Both the position numbers and the translations under genes were made by a program. A DNA stretch of 64,000 nucleotides from Bacteroides mediterraneensis (GTDB lineage Bacteria > Bacteroidota > Bacteroidia > Bacteroidales > Bacteroidaceae). Location: the NCBI RefSeq assembly GCF_016900355.1, contig NZ_JACJKA010000013.1, positions 1-64,000 of the forward strand. Reading direction: 5' to 3'. Shown piece after piece: positions 33,471 to 42,413 of this stretch (position 1 is the stretch's first letter; each line of letters opens with the position of its first letter). Under the pieces are notes generated by a model. That model searched no databases, was not told the DNA's origin, and worked only from the letters and a program-made list of their open reading frames with translations.

Positions 33471-34421
33471 TTACCAGCCTTGTTTGTCCTGTAGTTGGCG
33501 GAGTGCCTTGCGGTAATCCTCCACCAGCTCTGTCATTACCTCATCCACGGTTTGTAACTGGTGAATCTGAGAGGCGGCTTGTCCGATTTCCAGCTCTCCT
33601 TCATAGATATCGCCTTCAAAAATGCCTTTTTTAGCCCGGCCCTTTCCTAACAGCAGTCTCATTTCATCGACGGTAGCTCCTTTCTGTTCTGCCTCTACTA
33701 TTTGTTTGTAGAAGTCATTCTTGACCAGACGGGTAGGAGAAAGCTGCTTGAGGGTCAGTTGGGTATCTCCTTCGTTCAGTCGCAGGCATCGGTCCTTGAA
33801 AGTGAAGTGGGCTGAACTCTCTTCTGTCAAAGCAAAGCGGGTACCCATCTGTACTCCTTCTGCGCCCAAGGCTTCCGCAGCCAGGATACCTTCTCCCGAC
33901 ACGATGCCTCCTGCGGCAATGAGGGGCACAGTGCATACCTTTTTCACTGCCGGAATCAGGCAGAAGGTGGTAGTTTCTTCCCGCCCGTTATGTCCGCCAG
34001 CCTCAAAGCCTTCGGCTACAATGGCATCTACGCCAGCTTCCTCGCATTTCATGGCAAAACGACTGGAAGATACTACATGGGCTACTTTAATGCCTGCCTG
34101 TTGGAGTTTGGAAGTCCATGTTTTGGGATTACCGGCAGAAGTAAACACGATTTTCACTTCCTCCTCCTGGATGATGTCCATCAGCGTTTCAATTTCAGGA
34201 TACATCAGTGGCACATTGACGCCAAACGGCTTGTCAGTAGCAGCTTTGCATTTGCGGATGTGTTCGCGCAGGGTTTCCGGATGCATGGAGCCGGCTCCTA
34301 ACAATCCCAGTCCACCTGCGTTGCTGACGGCTGAGGCCAGTCGCCAGCCGCTACACCACACCATTCCTCCTTGAATGATGGGATAGCGGATACCGAAAAG
34401 ATGACAGATTCTATTGTTCAT
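33471..34421 (-). CDS. Nitronate monooxygenase / FabK-like flavoprotein
   Basis: The 316-residue FMN barrel protein starts with IRYPIIQGGMVWCSG (about 11-25), a family hallmark, and has FGVNVPLMYPE (about 67), VVSSSRFAMKCEEAGVDAIVAEGFEAGGHNG (about 117-147) with the conserved GGH, PLIAAGGIVSGE (about 172) and GVQMGTRFALTEES (about 193), the phosphate-binding part. The same fold serves nitronate monooxygenase and enoyl-ACP reductase II (FabK); sequence alone does not decide. It is the last gene of a seven-gene run, 6 bases after the TPR protein gene. Confidence 0.88.
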   Translation of the reverse strand: MNNRICHLFGIRYPIIQGGMVWCSGWRLASAVSNAGGLGLLGAGSMHPETLREHIRKCKAATDKPFGVNVPLMYPEIETLMDIIQEEEVKIVFTSAGNPKTWTSKLQQAGIKVAHVVSSSRFAMKCEEAGVDAIVAEGFEAGGHNGREETTTFCLIPAVKKVCTVPLIAAGGIVSGEGILAAEALGAEGVQMGTRFALTEESSAHFTFKDRCLRLNEGDTQLTLKQLSPTRLVKNDFYKQIVEAEQKGATVDEMRLLLGKGRAKKGIFEGDIYEGELEIGQAASQIHQLQTVDEVMTELVEDYRKALRQLQDKQGW

Positions 34422-34427
34422 AGGCTA

Positions 34428-36137
34428 TTATTTATTGTATTTTTCCAGTAGGCTCTTGGCTACGGTATCGCCCAATTTAACGGCCTTTTCCAAGTTGGCC
34501 AGCCCTTCTTTTTTCTTGTTTTGCTGTAACTGACAGTAGCCAAGCATACGATAAGCGGCTGAATTCTGTGCATCCAGTTCAATGGCTTTGTTCAGGGCCT
34601 CGATGGCTTCATTCAGCTGGTTGACACGGAGATGTACACCTCCTTTCTCTGCCCAATAGTTCGCATTTTTAGGCTCCATTTCGATGGCTTGGTTGATGTC
34701 GTTGATGGCCTGCTGGTACATGCGGCATTGCATTTCCGCTTGTTCACGGATAGAGTAGAATTCTGCGGAAACTTGTCCCATCATGGCATCGTAGAAAAGA
34801 TTGTAATCTGCTACGGCTTCCCGGAACTGGTTGTCTTCCGCTTTCATGCGAGCCCGTTCGAAGAGATAAGGAGCTGCATCTTTTCCGTAGGGTGGATTGT
34901 ATTTAGCTACAGCACTGTCCATCAATGCAATTGCTTCTTTCTTGGAGGAACCTTCAATCAGTTCCTTCGTTTTGGCAGCTGCATAATAAGTAGCAGCAGA
35001 GGCAATTGGGGAGCGATTCACTTCTTCGTAGCTGGCGAAGGCTTCCGGGTATTTCTGCATGGCGAAATAAATGTCGCCTTGCAGCTGGTAATACAATCCT
35101 TGCTTGTCGCTCTCAAGGGCTGTATTGATTTCCTTCAGCGCCCGTTCCAGTGTCCAGTCGCCATAAGGTTTGGCACCCTGCAATCCCAATACATAGTTAT
35201 ACAGCAGTTTGGAGCGATTATAGTAAGCATCAGCTTTGTTGTCAGAAACCTCCACCATGGCCTCCAAGTCTTTCTCAGCCAATGCATAGTGGGTATCGTC
35301 ACCATATCCAATGTAGCAGGTAGCTCGGCGGGAGTAACCTTCGCTGTTTTTGGGGAACTTTTGGATGAATTCATTCAGCAGGTTCAAGTACTCATCCTGA
35401 TTCAGGCTAGACGAAGCCATGTATACATACACCAGAGCCTGTGATTCATCTTCCGGTAATCCTTTGCGGATGCCGATGGTATTCAGTGCAAAGTCATTGG
35501 CCGACAAAGCGCTGATGGAAAGGCTCTTGGCATATCCGATGCCGATGGCATAGCTCGAAGTACTTTCCTTATCACTGTTTTTCTGTACCAATCCTATCAC
35601 TTCTCCTTCTGCGTTCATTACGGGGCAGCTGACGGTCTTGTCGCCTGTCTTCATGTTCAGAGTATAGTAAAAAGAATTGTGGCTGATGGTGTCAATCTTG
35701 GCAATGGTGCCGTGCGTACCTGTCGTTGCTTTCTGTGTAGAGTAGGGCAGTACATACACGGTCTCGTTCACTGTTCCTGGGCGAGAGGTGGGCTGCAAGG
35801 CTTCAATCTTTTTATCGGAAGCCGTTTTGAACTTCACTACGTCGTACATGTCATTGGCTCCTAAAATGTATTCTACAGGAAGTTCTTTTCCTTCGGCAGT
35901 GACTACGACGGCGCGTTCAGCCCCTTTAAATAAGGTATAATCCGAAACACCCGTACCGTTCTCATCAATGTAGAATCCATTACCAGTATTGAGAATCTGA
36001 TTGTCTTTGTCATACGTGACGACGGAAAATACCGCTTTCCGGGCTTTATTGGCCCATTTGGGAAGTTCCTGGGCAAACCCCATCTGGAAAGCCGTTCCGC
36101 AGCACGTCAGGATAAGGGTAAATTTTCTTATGTTCAT
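34428..36137 (-). CDS. Exported HtrA-like pseudoprotease with TPR domain
   Basis: The 569-residue protein has a signal peptide (residues 1-22, GFAQ end), an N-terminal trypsin/HtrA-like domain (about 25-195) and at least six TPRs (about 240-560; e.g. AINDINQAIEMEPKNANYWAEKGGVHLRVNQLNEAIEALNKAIEL). In the protease part the catalytic positions appear altered: SDYTLFKGA where active homologues read SNYHVFKGA (His replaced by Thr-68), Asp-99 kept in NDMYDVVKF, and TVSCPV where GNSGGPL is expected (Ser replaced by Val-169, though Ser-170 is adjacent). It is likely a non-catalytic scaffold. It lies 22 bases after rlmB. Confidence 0.85.
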   Translation of the reverse strand: MNIRKFTLILTCCGTAFQMGFAQELPKWANKARKAVFSVVTYDKDNQILNTGNGFYIDENGTGVSDYTLFKGAERAVVVTAEGKELPVEYILGANDMYDVVKFKTASDKKIEALQPTSRPGTVNETVYVLPYSTQKATTGTHGTIAKIDTISHNSFYYTLNMKTGDKTVSCPVMNAEGEVIGLVQKNSDKESTSSYAIGIGYAKSLSISALSANDFALNTIGIRKGLPEDESQALVYVYMASSSLNQDEYLNLLNEFIQKFPKNSEGYSRRATCYIGYGDDTHYALAEKDLEAMVEVSDNKADAYYNRSKLLYNYVLGLQGAKPYGDWTLERALKEINTALESDKQGLYYQLQGDIYFAMQKYPEAFASYEEVNRSPIASAATYYAAAKTKELIEGSSKKEAIALMDSAVAKYNPPYGKDAAPYLFERARMKAEDNQFREAVADYNLFYDAMMGQVSAEFYSIREQAEMQCRMYQQAINDINQAIEMEPKNANYWAEKGGVHLRVNQLNEAIEALNKAIELDAQNSAAYRMLGYCQLQQNKKKEGLANLEKAVKLGDTVAKSLLEKYNK

Positions 36138-36159
36138 GGTAGTCTATGTTTTATTATTT

Positions 36160-36909
36160 TTATTCTTCTCCGAAACCTCTTTGTTTTACGGCTTCATAGA
36201 TCAATATACCTGCTGCTACGGATACGTTCAGTGATTCAATGTTTCCAAACAAAGGAATCTTGATCCATTCGTCGCAAAGGGCCAGGTGGTCGTAAGGCAC
36301 ACCTGTATCTTCTGCTCCCATGATGATGCACGTGGGACTCTTGTAATCGGCCTTGGTATAATCGTAATCACCTTTCTCTGTGGCTGCTACAATTTTGAAT
36401 CCGCTGTCTTTCAGAAATTTGATGGTATTTGTAATGTTGCTTTCCCGACAGACAGGGATTGTGTGCAGAGCCCCTGCGGAAGTTTTGATGGCATCCGCAT
36501 TCACACTGACACTGTTCTTGGAGGGGATAATGATAGCATCTACTCCGGCGCATTCACACGTACGTGCAATGGCTCCGAAATTGCGTACGTCGGTCAGCCC
36601 GTCCAGCAGAATGAGCAACGGATTCTTTCCCTGTTCAAATAGGAAAGGTACGATGTCTTCCGTACGCTGGTAAGTGATGGGCGAGATAAAAGCCACCACC
36701 CCTTGATGGTTCTTCTTGGTGATACGGTTGATGCGTTCCACCGGCACTCGTTGTACGGGTATAAAAGTATCTTTCAATACTGCAAAGAGTTCCTTCGACA
36801 AGTCACTCTGGATGTCTTTTTTGATTAATACCTTGTCAATTTCTTTTCCGGCCTGGATAGCCTCGATGACGGCGCGTACGCCGAAAATCATTTCGTTCTT
36901 TTCTATCAT
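36160..36909 (-). CDS. rlmB: 23S rRNA 2'-O-methyltransferase RlmB (TrmH family)
   Basis: The 249-residue SPOUT protein methylates ribose 2'-O, by homology G2251 of 23S rRNA. The N-terminal substrate domain begins FGVRAVIEAIQAG (about 9-21); the SPOUT motifs are DVRNFGAIARTCECAG (about 107-122), CIIMGAEDTGV (about 190) and IPLFGNIESLNVSVAAGILIYEA (about 212-234). It follows recN by 17 bases in the operon. Other TrmH-family targets (tRNA or other rRNA sites) remain possible. Confidence 0.93.
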   Translation of the reverse strand: MIEKNEMIFGVRAVIEAIQAGKEIDKVLIKKDIQSDLSKELFAVLKDTFIPVQRVPVERINRITKKNHQGVVAFISPITYQRTEDIVPFLFEQGKNPLLILLDGLTDVRNFGAIARTCECAGVDAIIIPSKNSVSVNADAIKTSAGALHTIPVCRESNITNTIKFLKDSGFKIVAATEKGDYDYTKADYKSPTCIIMGAEDTGVPYDHLALCDEWIKIPLFGNIESLNVSVAAGILIYEAVKQRGFGEE

Positions 36910-36926
36910 GGTCTTGTAGTTTCTTG

Positions 36927-38594
36927 TTATGAGTTAAAGCCTAACAGGGCACGCGCATTCTGTACGGCTGCATCTGTAAGCGTACTGCCGCTGAGCATGT
37001 GGGCGATTTCCTGTACCCGTTCCTCGTCCGACAACCGCCGGATGTGGCTGTTGGTTCCGGTCTCGGTGTCTTCCTTGTACACCTTGTAGTGCGCGATGCC
37101 GCGGGCGGCAATCTGTGGCAGGTGGGTGATACTGATGACTTGTCGATTCTGTCTTCCCATATCCTGCATAATGAGTGCCATTTTCTCTGCAATGGAACCC
37201 GAAACCCCAGTGTCAATCTCATCGAAAATGATGGTAGGGAGTTTTACAGCTCCTGCAATCATGGCCTTGAGCGAGAGCATTACGCGGGCAATCTCACCGC
37301 CCGAAGCAATGGAAGCTACATTCTGTAGCGTACCGTTTTTGTTGGCTGAGAAGAGGAAATTCACACTGTCCATCCCTCTGCTGTCCGGTTCTTTGCGGGC
37401 TGTCAATTCCACGGCAAATCGTACGTTGGGCATTCCTAATGGAATGAGTAGAGATTCCATTTGCGATTCGATGTGACGGGCCGACTGGGTGCGGAGTTGA
37501 GTCAGCACCTTAGCCTGTTTCAGTACTTCAGTGTAAAGTCCTTTCTTTTCTTCTTCCAGTTTCGCAATCCGGTCATCGAAAGAAGTAATGGCATTCAATT
37601 GGTTGCGGTAGTTGTCTGTTAGTTCCAGCAGTTCCTCTACCGTTTGTACGTGATGTTTCTGTTGCAAAGAGTAAATCAGGTTCAGCCGTTCGTTTACGAA
37701 ATCGAGACGAGAGGGATTGAATTCCACTTCTTCTTCCGCATTGCCAATTTCGCGGGCGAGATCCTTCAGCTCGATGTAGCAGCTGTTCAGTCTTTCCATC
37801 CATTCCCGTGCAGGAGCATAGACCTGTGTGAGCCCTTGGAGTGTTTGCATACATTCCTTGGTGAGTGATACCGTACCACCTTCTTCGCCGTTAATCAGTT
37901 GGCTGGCCTTGTAGAGTCCGGCCTTGATGTCTTCTGCATGGCTCAAGGTTTCTGCTTCCTGTTCCAAGTCTGTCTGTTCGTTTTCCTTCAGTCCGGCTTC
38001 CTCTAATTGCTCCAGTTGGAAACGGATATAGTCTTCATCCTGTCGGCTCTTTTCGGCCTGTGCAATGAAATCTTCCAGTTCTTTCGTTACCTTTTTATAC
38101 GCCTGATAGACGGCCTGATAGGCAGAGAGCTGTGCTTCGTCTTGCGCCAGAATATCGAGGATATTCAATTGAAATCCCTCTTTATTCAGCAGCAGATTCT
38201 GATGCTGGCTATGCACATCGATTAGTTTTTCGCCCAGCACTTTCATTTGTGCAAGTGAAGCTGGAGTGTCGTTGATGAACGCCCGGCTTTTCCCGTTGGC
38301 CGATACTTCACGGCGCAGAATACATTCATCCGGTTCGTATTCAATGTCGTTTTCCCGGAAGAACGGTTCCATGCCATAGTTGGCAATCCGGAAGGTCGCT
38401 TCCACAATGCACTTCGAAGCCCCCTTTTTGATGGCTTTCACGTCGGCCCGTTGTCCTAACAAAAGCCCGATAGCCCCCAAGATGATGGACTTTCCCGCCC
38501 CGGTTTCACCGGTAATGACCGAAAAACCGGAAGTGAAGCTGATGTCCAGCTTGTCAATCAAGGCATAGTTTTGTATGAAAATAGACTGTAGCAT
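36927..38594 (-). CDS. recN: DNA repair protein RecN
   Basis: RecN is an SMC-like ATPase that helps recombination repair of double-strand breaks. The 555-residue protein has the Walker A VITGETGAGKSIILGA (about 26-41), long coiled coils (about 160-370) and the C-terminal ABC half with SGGEIARVMLSLKAM (signature, near 433) and Walker B TIIFDEIDTGVSG (near 460). Gene starts 5 bases after coaBC. Pairing of coaBC and recN is common in Bacteroidetes and also seen elsewhere. Confidence 0.97.
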   Translation of the reverse strand: MLQSIFIQNYALIDKLDISFTSGFSVITGETGAGKSIILGAIGLLLGQRADVKAIKKGASKCIVEATFRIANYGMEPFFRENDIEYEPDECILRREVSANGKSRAFINDTPASLAQMKVLGEKLIDVHSQHQNLLLNKEGFQLNILDILAQDEAQLSAYQAVYQAYKKVTKELEDFIAQAEKSRQDEDYIRFQLEQLEEAGLKENEQTDLEQEAETLSHAEDIKAGLYKASQLINGEEGGTVSLTKECMQTLQGLTQVYAPAREWMERLNSCYIELKDLAREIGNAEEEVEFNPSRLDFVNERLNLIYSLQQKHHVQTVEELLELTDNYRNQLNAITSFDDRIAKLEEEKKGLYTEVLKQAKVLTQLRTQSARHIESQMESLLIPLGMPNVRFAVELTARKEPDSRGMDSVNFLFSANKNGTLQNVASIASGGEIARVMLSLKAMIAGAVKLPTIIFDEIDTGVSGSIAEKMALIMQDMGRQNRQVISITHLPQIAARGIAHYKVYKEDTETGTNSHIRRLSDEERVQEIAHMLSGSTLTDAAVQNARALLGFNS

Positions 38595-38599
38595 GGTAT

Positions 38600-39805
38600 T
38601 TAAGAATGAAACAGACTCGAAAGTTTGTCTACAATGTCTTCGGCCACTTCTTTCTTGCTTTTCAGTGGATAAGAAATGGCTTCTGAACGGTCGATAATCG
38701 TAATTTTATTGGTATCACAACGAAAGCCGGCTCCTTTGTCGTTCAGCGAGTTAAGCACGATGAAATCGAAGTTTTTCCTTGTCAGTTTGTCCTGGGCATG
38801 ACTTACTTCGTCGCAGGTTTCTAAGGCAAATCCCACCAGTACTTGTCCTGGCCGTTTTTCCTTTCCGAGCGAGGCGGCTATGTCGCAGGTCGGCTTCAAT
38901 CGCAGTACGAGGTCATCTTTCTCCCGTTTGATTTTCTGTCCGGCTACCTGCTCTGGTGTGAAGTCGGCTACGGCCGCACAAAGGATTCCGGCGTCGGCCT
39001 CCTTAAAGGCTTTTGTGGCAGCCTGATGCATTTCCGCCGCACTTTCCACGTCAATGCGGTGAATGTGCGGATGAACGGTATGCAGGGTGACAGGCCCACT
39101 TACCAAAGTCACTTCTGCTCCTCGTGAGGCACAAGCTTCGGCCAGGGCATATCCCATCTTTCCGGAAGAATAGTTGCCGATAAAGCGTACCGGATCAATT
39201 TTTTCATATGTAGGGCCCGCCGTGATGACGATTTTCCGTCCAGCCAAGTCCTGTTGGCGGGTGAAGAATTCTTCCAATACCTCTACAATCTTCTCCGGCT
39301 CCTCCATGCGCCCTTTACCTACCAGGTGGCTGGCCAGTTCGCCAGAGGCCGGTTCGATGATGTGGTTACCGTAGCTGCGCAGAATGTCCAGGTTATGCTG
39401 AGTAGAAGGGTGGGCAAACATGTCCAAGTCCATGGCTGGAGCCACGAAAACCGGAGCCTTCATCGACAAGTAAGTCGTGACCAGCATGTTGTCGGCGATT
39501 CCGTGTGCCATCTTTCCGATGGTGGAAGCTGTAGCCGGAGCGATGACCATGGCGTCGGCCCACAATCCCAAGTCCACGTGACTATGCCACGTGCCGTCGC
39601 GCTGTGAGAAGAACTCACTGATGACCGGTTTGCTGGTCAGTGCTGACAGCGTGATAGGAGTGATAAATTCCTTTCCTGCCGGAGTGATGACAATCTGCAC
39701 TTCCGCTCCTTTTTTGATGAGTCCGCGAGTTAATACTGCTGCCTTATAGGCTGCAATACTGCCCGTGATGCCCAGTACGATTTTCTTTCCTTTTAGTGTG
39801 CTCAT
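38600..39805 (-). CDS. coaBC: Bifunctional PPC synthetase/decarboxylase CoaBC
   Basis: CoaBC makes phosphopantothenoylcysteine with CTP and decarboxylates it to 4'-phosphopantetheine, two steps in coenzyme A synthesis. The N-terminal FMN-dependent CoaC half (1-190) shows ITGSIAAYKAAVLTRGL and PAMDLDMF (near 121); the CoaB half (about 195-401) starts ITAGPTYEKIDPVRFIGNYSSGKMGYALAEA, with nucleotide residues near KIKREKDDLVLRLKPTCDI (about 295). Length (401) is normal. It is 12 bases after the exonuclease gene. Confidence 0.97.
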   Translation of the reverse strand: MSTLKGKKIVLGITGSIAAYKAAVLTRGLIKKGAEVQIVITPAGKEFITPITLSALTSKPVISEFFSQRDGTWHSHVDLGLWADAMVIAPATASTIGKMAHGIADNMLVTTYLSMKAPVFVAPAMDLDMFAHPSTQHNLDILRSYGNHIIEPASGELASHLVGKGRMEEPEKIVEVLEEFFTRQQDLAGRKIVITAGPTYEKIDPVRFIGNYSSGKMGYALAEACASRGAEVTLVSGPVTLHTVHPHIHRIDVESAAEMHQAATKAFKEADAGILCAAVADFTPEQVAGQKIKREKDDLVLRLKPTCDIAASLGKEKRPGQVLVGFALETCDEVSHAQDKLTRKNFDFIVLNSLNDKGAGFRCDTNKITIIDRSEAISYPLKSKKEVAEDIVDKLSSLFHS

Positions 39806-39817
39806 GTACCGTCCGTT

Positions 39818-40594
39818 TTACTTCACCAAACCTGTTTCGCGCAGACGGATTTTAGTCAGCACATTTTTGGTGTTCAAGGTAAAGTCTCCGTTCATAATCC
39901 AACCATAGTATCCCATGTCTTTCTTGAGCACTTCGGCTACAGGAATTCCTTTGTATTTTCCGAAGTTGAAAACTTCCACTCCCTTGTCGTCATAAATGAT
40001 TCTTCCGGCAAAGTCCACATTCTTGCTGTAGCTGGAGTAATCCGACAGAAAATTGATGTCGTTTTGCAATACATCCGGATAATGGTCAAGCTGTGCTTTC
40101 AGTACTTCATACGTAGCTCGTGTATCGGCTTCGGCAGTATGCGCATCTTCCAGATTCTTGCCACAATAGAACTTGTAGGCAGCCGAAAGTGTGCGCTGTT
40201 CCAGCTTGTGGTAAATCACCTGCACGTCGATGAATTTCCGTTTGGTCAGGTCGATGTCAATGCCTGCCCGCAGAAATTCTTCCACCAATACGGGTACATC
40301 GAAACGGTTGGAATTGAATCCGGCAATGTCTGCCCCTTCAATATCTTTGGCAATATCCTTTGCCACCTCCTTGAAAGTCGGGCAGTCGGCCACATCTTCA
40401 TCGTGAATGCCATGGATGGCTGTGGATGCCTCTGGAATGTGCATTTCCGGGTTGATACGGAGTGTTTTGGCTTCCTCGTTTCCGTTGGGATATACTTTCA
40501 AGTAACAGATTTCAACGATACGGTCTGTATTGATATTGGTGCCCGTGGTCTCCAGGTCGAAGAACACGAGCGGATTTTTCAGATTCAGTTTCAT
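39818..40594 (-). CDS. DEDDh 3'-5' exonuclease, Pol III epsilon-like
   Basis: The 258-residue protein has the DEDDh exonuclease domain: FFDLETTGTNINTDRIVE (Asp/Glu pair, about 12-29), IAGFNSNRFDVPVLVEEF (about 93-110) and DAHTAEADTRATYEVLK (His and Asp, about 153-169). It carries an additional C-terminal part (about 205-255) with FGKYKGIPVAEVLKKDMGYYGW, the exonuclease-X C-terminal type module also seen in the gene at 11101-11889. Lying 23 bases after dnaN suggests a role in replication or repair; it might proofread or trim DNA. Exact partner is unknown. Confidence 0.93.
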   Translation of the reverse strand: MKLNLKNPLVFFDLETTGTNINTDRIVEICYLKVYPNGNEEAKTLRINPEMHIPEASTAIHGIHDEDVADCPTFKEVAKDIAKDIEGADIAGFNSNRFDVPVLVEEFLRAGIDIDLTKRKFIDVQVIYHKLEQRTLSAAYKFYCGKNLEDAHTAEADTRATYEVLKAQLDHYPDVLQNDINFLSDYSSYSKNVDFAGRIIYDDKGVEVFNFGKYKGIPVAEVLKKDMGYYGWIMNGDFTLNTKNVLTKIRLRETGLVK

Positions 40595-40617
40595 AAGTTA
40601 GGTATACAAATGAGTAA

Positions 40618-41742
40618 TTAGTCATTTAACATCATCGGCATCAACAGCATCAGCAGGTCTTCATTCTCTTCCTGTTCTTCCGGAACGATGACTCCTGCAC
40701 GTGACGGATCAGCCAGTTCGATAATGATATTTTGTGCAGAGATATTGTTCAGAATGTCAATCAGGAACGATGACTTGAAGCCGATGCTCATCGGATTTCC
40801 GTCATACTGGCAAACGATGGTTTCTTCGGCAGATGTAGAAAAATCAATATCCTGTGCAGAAATCTTCATCTGGTTTTCTGACAAGCTTAGTTTAATCAAA
40901 CTGCTTGACTGAGAAGAGAACACTGACACACGGCGCAAGGCACTGATGAACAATGCGCGGTCGATGATGGCGCGGTGCGGGTTGTTTTGCGGAATCACTG
41001 AGTTGTAGTTCGGATAACGTCCTTCAATCAGGCGGCAAATCATCTGGTAGTTTTCCAAGGTGAACATGGCGTTGCGGTCGTCAAAACCGATTTGTACGTC
41101 TCCCTGTTCCTTCGGCAGCAAGCCCTTCAGTAGGTTGGCGGGCTTTTTCGGGAGGATGAAGGCTGCTTTCTCAGCTCCGTGTGCTGCATAAGTCTTGCAA
41201 CGCACCAGTTTGTGCCCGTCGCTGGCAACTAAGGTGATGTCTTCTGTGCTTATATCAAAATAAATACCGTTCATTACCGGACGAAGTTCATCGTCGGCCG
41301 TGGCAAACAAGCTGCGGTTTACTCCGTTCATTAAAATGTCTGCTCCTATGGTTACTTGTACGGCGTTGCTGCCCAATTCCTGTGCTTGCGGATATTCGTC
41401 GGCATTCTGTCCCATCAGGCTGTATTTACCGTTCTGGTACTGTACGGTGATTTCCATGTTGCTGGTTTCAATATGGAAACTCAACGGTTGTTCAGGGATT
41501 TCCTTCAATGCTTCCAGCAAAGTCTTGGAAGAAACGGCAAAGCGGCCGTCGCTGTCGGATTCGTTCACTTCGATAGAAGTGGACAGGGTTGTATCGTTGT
41601 CCGAAGCAGTCATAAAGAGTGTACCGTCTCTCAGTTCGAAAAGGAAACAGTCTAAAATAGGTAATGAATTTCTGGAGTTGATGACTCGGCTGATAGCCTG
41701 CAAATGGCTGAATAAAGCAGTACTTGAAACGATAAACTTCAT
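40618..41742 (-). CDS. dnaN: DNA polymerase III beta sliding clamp
   Basis: DnaN is the ring-shaped clamp that keeps the replicase on DNA. The 374-residue protein shows the three-domain clamp layout (about 1-120, 128-245, 248-374), beginning MKFIVSSTALFSHLQAISRVI and including FEGRYPNY-like LIEGRYPNYNSVIPQ (about 243-257) and the family pattern IGFKSSFLIDIL (near 323). It ends LMPMMLND, corresponding to the conserved ...PMRL clamp C-terminus. It is not next to dnaA here, but heads a seven-gene run with an exonuclease, coaBC and recN, as in other Bacteroidetes. Confidence 0.97.
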   Translation of the reverse strand: MKFIVSSTALFSHLQAISRVINSRNSLPILDCFLFELRDGTLFMTASDNDTTLSTSIEVNESDSDGRFAVSSKTLLEALKEIPEQPLSFHIETSNMEITVQYQNGKYSLMGQNADEYPQAQELGSNAVQVTIGADILMNGVNRSLFATADDELRPVMNGIYFDISTEDITLVASDGHKLVRCKTYAAHGAEKAAFILPKKPANLLKGLLPKEQGDVQIGFDDRNAMFTLENYQMICRLIEGRYPNYNSVIPQNNPHRAIIDRALFISALRRVSVFSSQSSSLIKLSLSENQMKISAQDIDFSTSAEETIVCQYDGNPMSIGFKSSFLIDILNNISAQNIIIELADPSRAGVIVPEEQEENEDLLMLLMPMMLND

Positions 41743-41813
41743 AGTTGTTTTATATTTATTTTTGTTTTGTTTTTGTTCTTAGAAAGCATCTGGGGATGCT
41801 TTAAACCAATTGC

Positions 41814-41821
41814 CAAAGTTA
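41814..41821 (-). promoter_or_regulatory. -7 box for dnaN operon
   Basis: TAACTTTG on the minus strand, 72 bases before the dnaN ATG. No clear -33 box. The leader of about 65 bases has no recognised motif. Confidence 0.5.
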
Positions 41822-41918
41822 CGAAAAGATTGCATACAGCCCATAAAAAAAGGTCCTAAAAATTAGTTTTCTTCTGTGGAAAATCGTAATTTCGTCACCG
41901 AATTTAAAAACAATATTT

Positions 41919-42290
41919 ATGGAATTAGCAGGAAGAGTGATTGCAGTTTTGGAGCCGAAAGGCGGTACTTCACGTAATGGAAATGAATGGAAAGTTCAAG
42001 AATATGTGATTGAAACACACGATCAATATCCGCGTCGTATGTGCTTTGATGTATTCGGTGATGATAAAATCAAACAGTTTAATATTCAGATAGGAGAGGA
42101 ACTGAATGTGTCTTTCGACATTGACGCCCGCGAATGGCAGGGGCGCTGGTTCAACAGTATTCGTGCCTGGAAAGTAGAACGGGTAGGGGCAGCTCCTCAG
42201 ATACCTCCTACGGAAGCTCCTTTCCCTCCGGTAAATGCGGCTCCGGCTGATTTCTCTGCCACAGATGAGAAAGACGATCTGCCGTTTTAA
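41919..42290 (+). CDS. DUF3127 protein with SSB-like C-terminal tip
   Basis: The 123-residue protein belongs to DUF3127: MELAGRVIAVLEPKGGTSRNGNEWKVQEYVI is the typical start, with beta-rich residues 1-85 compatible with an OB fold. The C-terminus is a flexible proline-alanine linker (about 88-112) ending DEKDDLPF, very like the acidic tip (DDDIPF) by which SSB proteins recruit partners. Divergent from dnaN by 176 bases. A single-stranded DNA binding or replication role is inferred; the family has no assigned function that I know. Its own terminator follows. Confidence 0.88.
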   Translation: MELAGRVIAVLEPKGGTSRNGNEWKVQEYVIETHDQYPRRMCFDVFGDDKIKQFNIQIGEELNVSFDIDAREWQGRWFNSIRAWKVERVGAAPQIPPTEAPFPPVNAAPADFSATDEKDDLPF

Positions 42291-42310
42291 AAAAGAGAAG
42301 AATATCAGAA

Positions 42311-42338
42311 AAGGTGCCCGAAGCGGTACCTTTTTTTT
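42311..42338 (+). terminator. Terminator of the DUF3127 gene
   Basis: AAGGTGCC (42311-42318) pairs with GGTACCTT (42325-42332, one G-T wobble), followed by a run of eight T. Confidence 0.8.
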
Positions 42339-42353
42339 GTGTCCGAAGAAAAG

Positions 42354-42392
42354 AAAAACTCCCCTGTGTGCATAAGTGGCACAGGGGAGTTT
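42354..42392 (-). terminator. Terminator of rho (minus strand)
   Basis: A perfect 13-bp stem (AAACTCCCCTGTG at 42356-42368 with 42380-42392) has a T-run after it on the minus strand. It lies 21 bases past the rho stop. Confidence 0.8.
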
Positions 42393-42413
42393 CCTTCTTT
42401 TTATAGCTGATTC

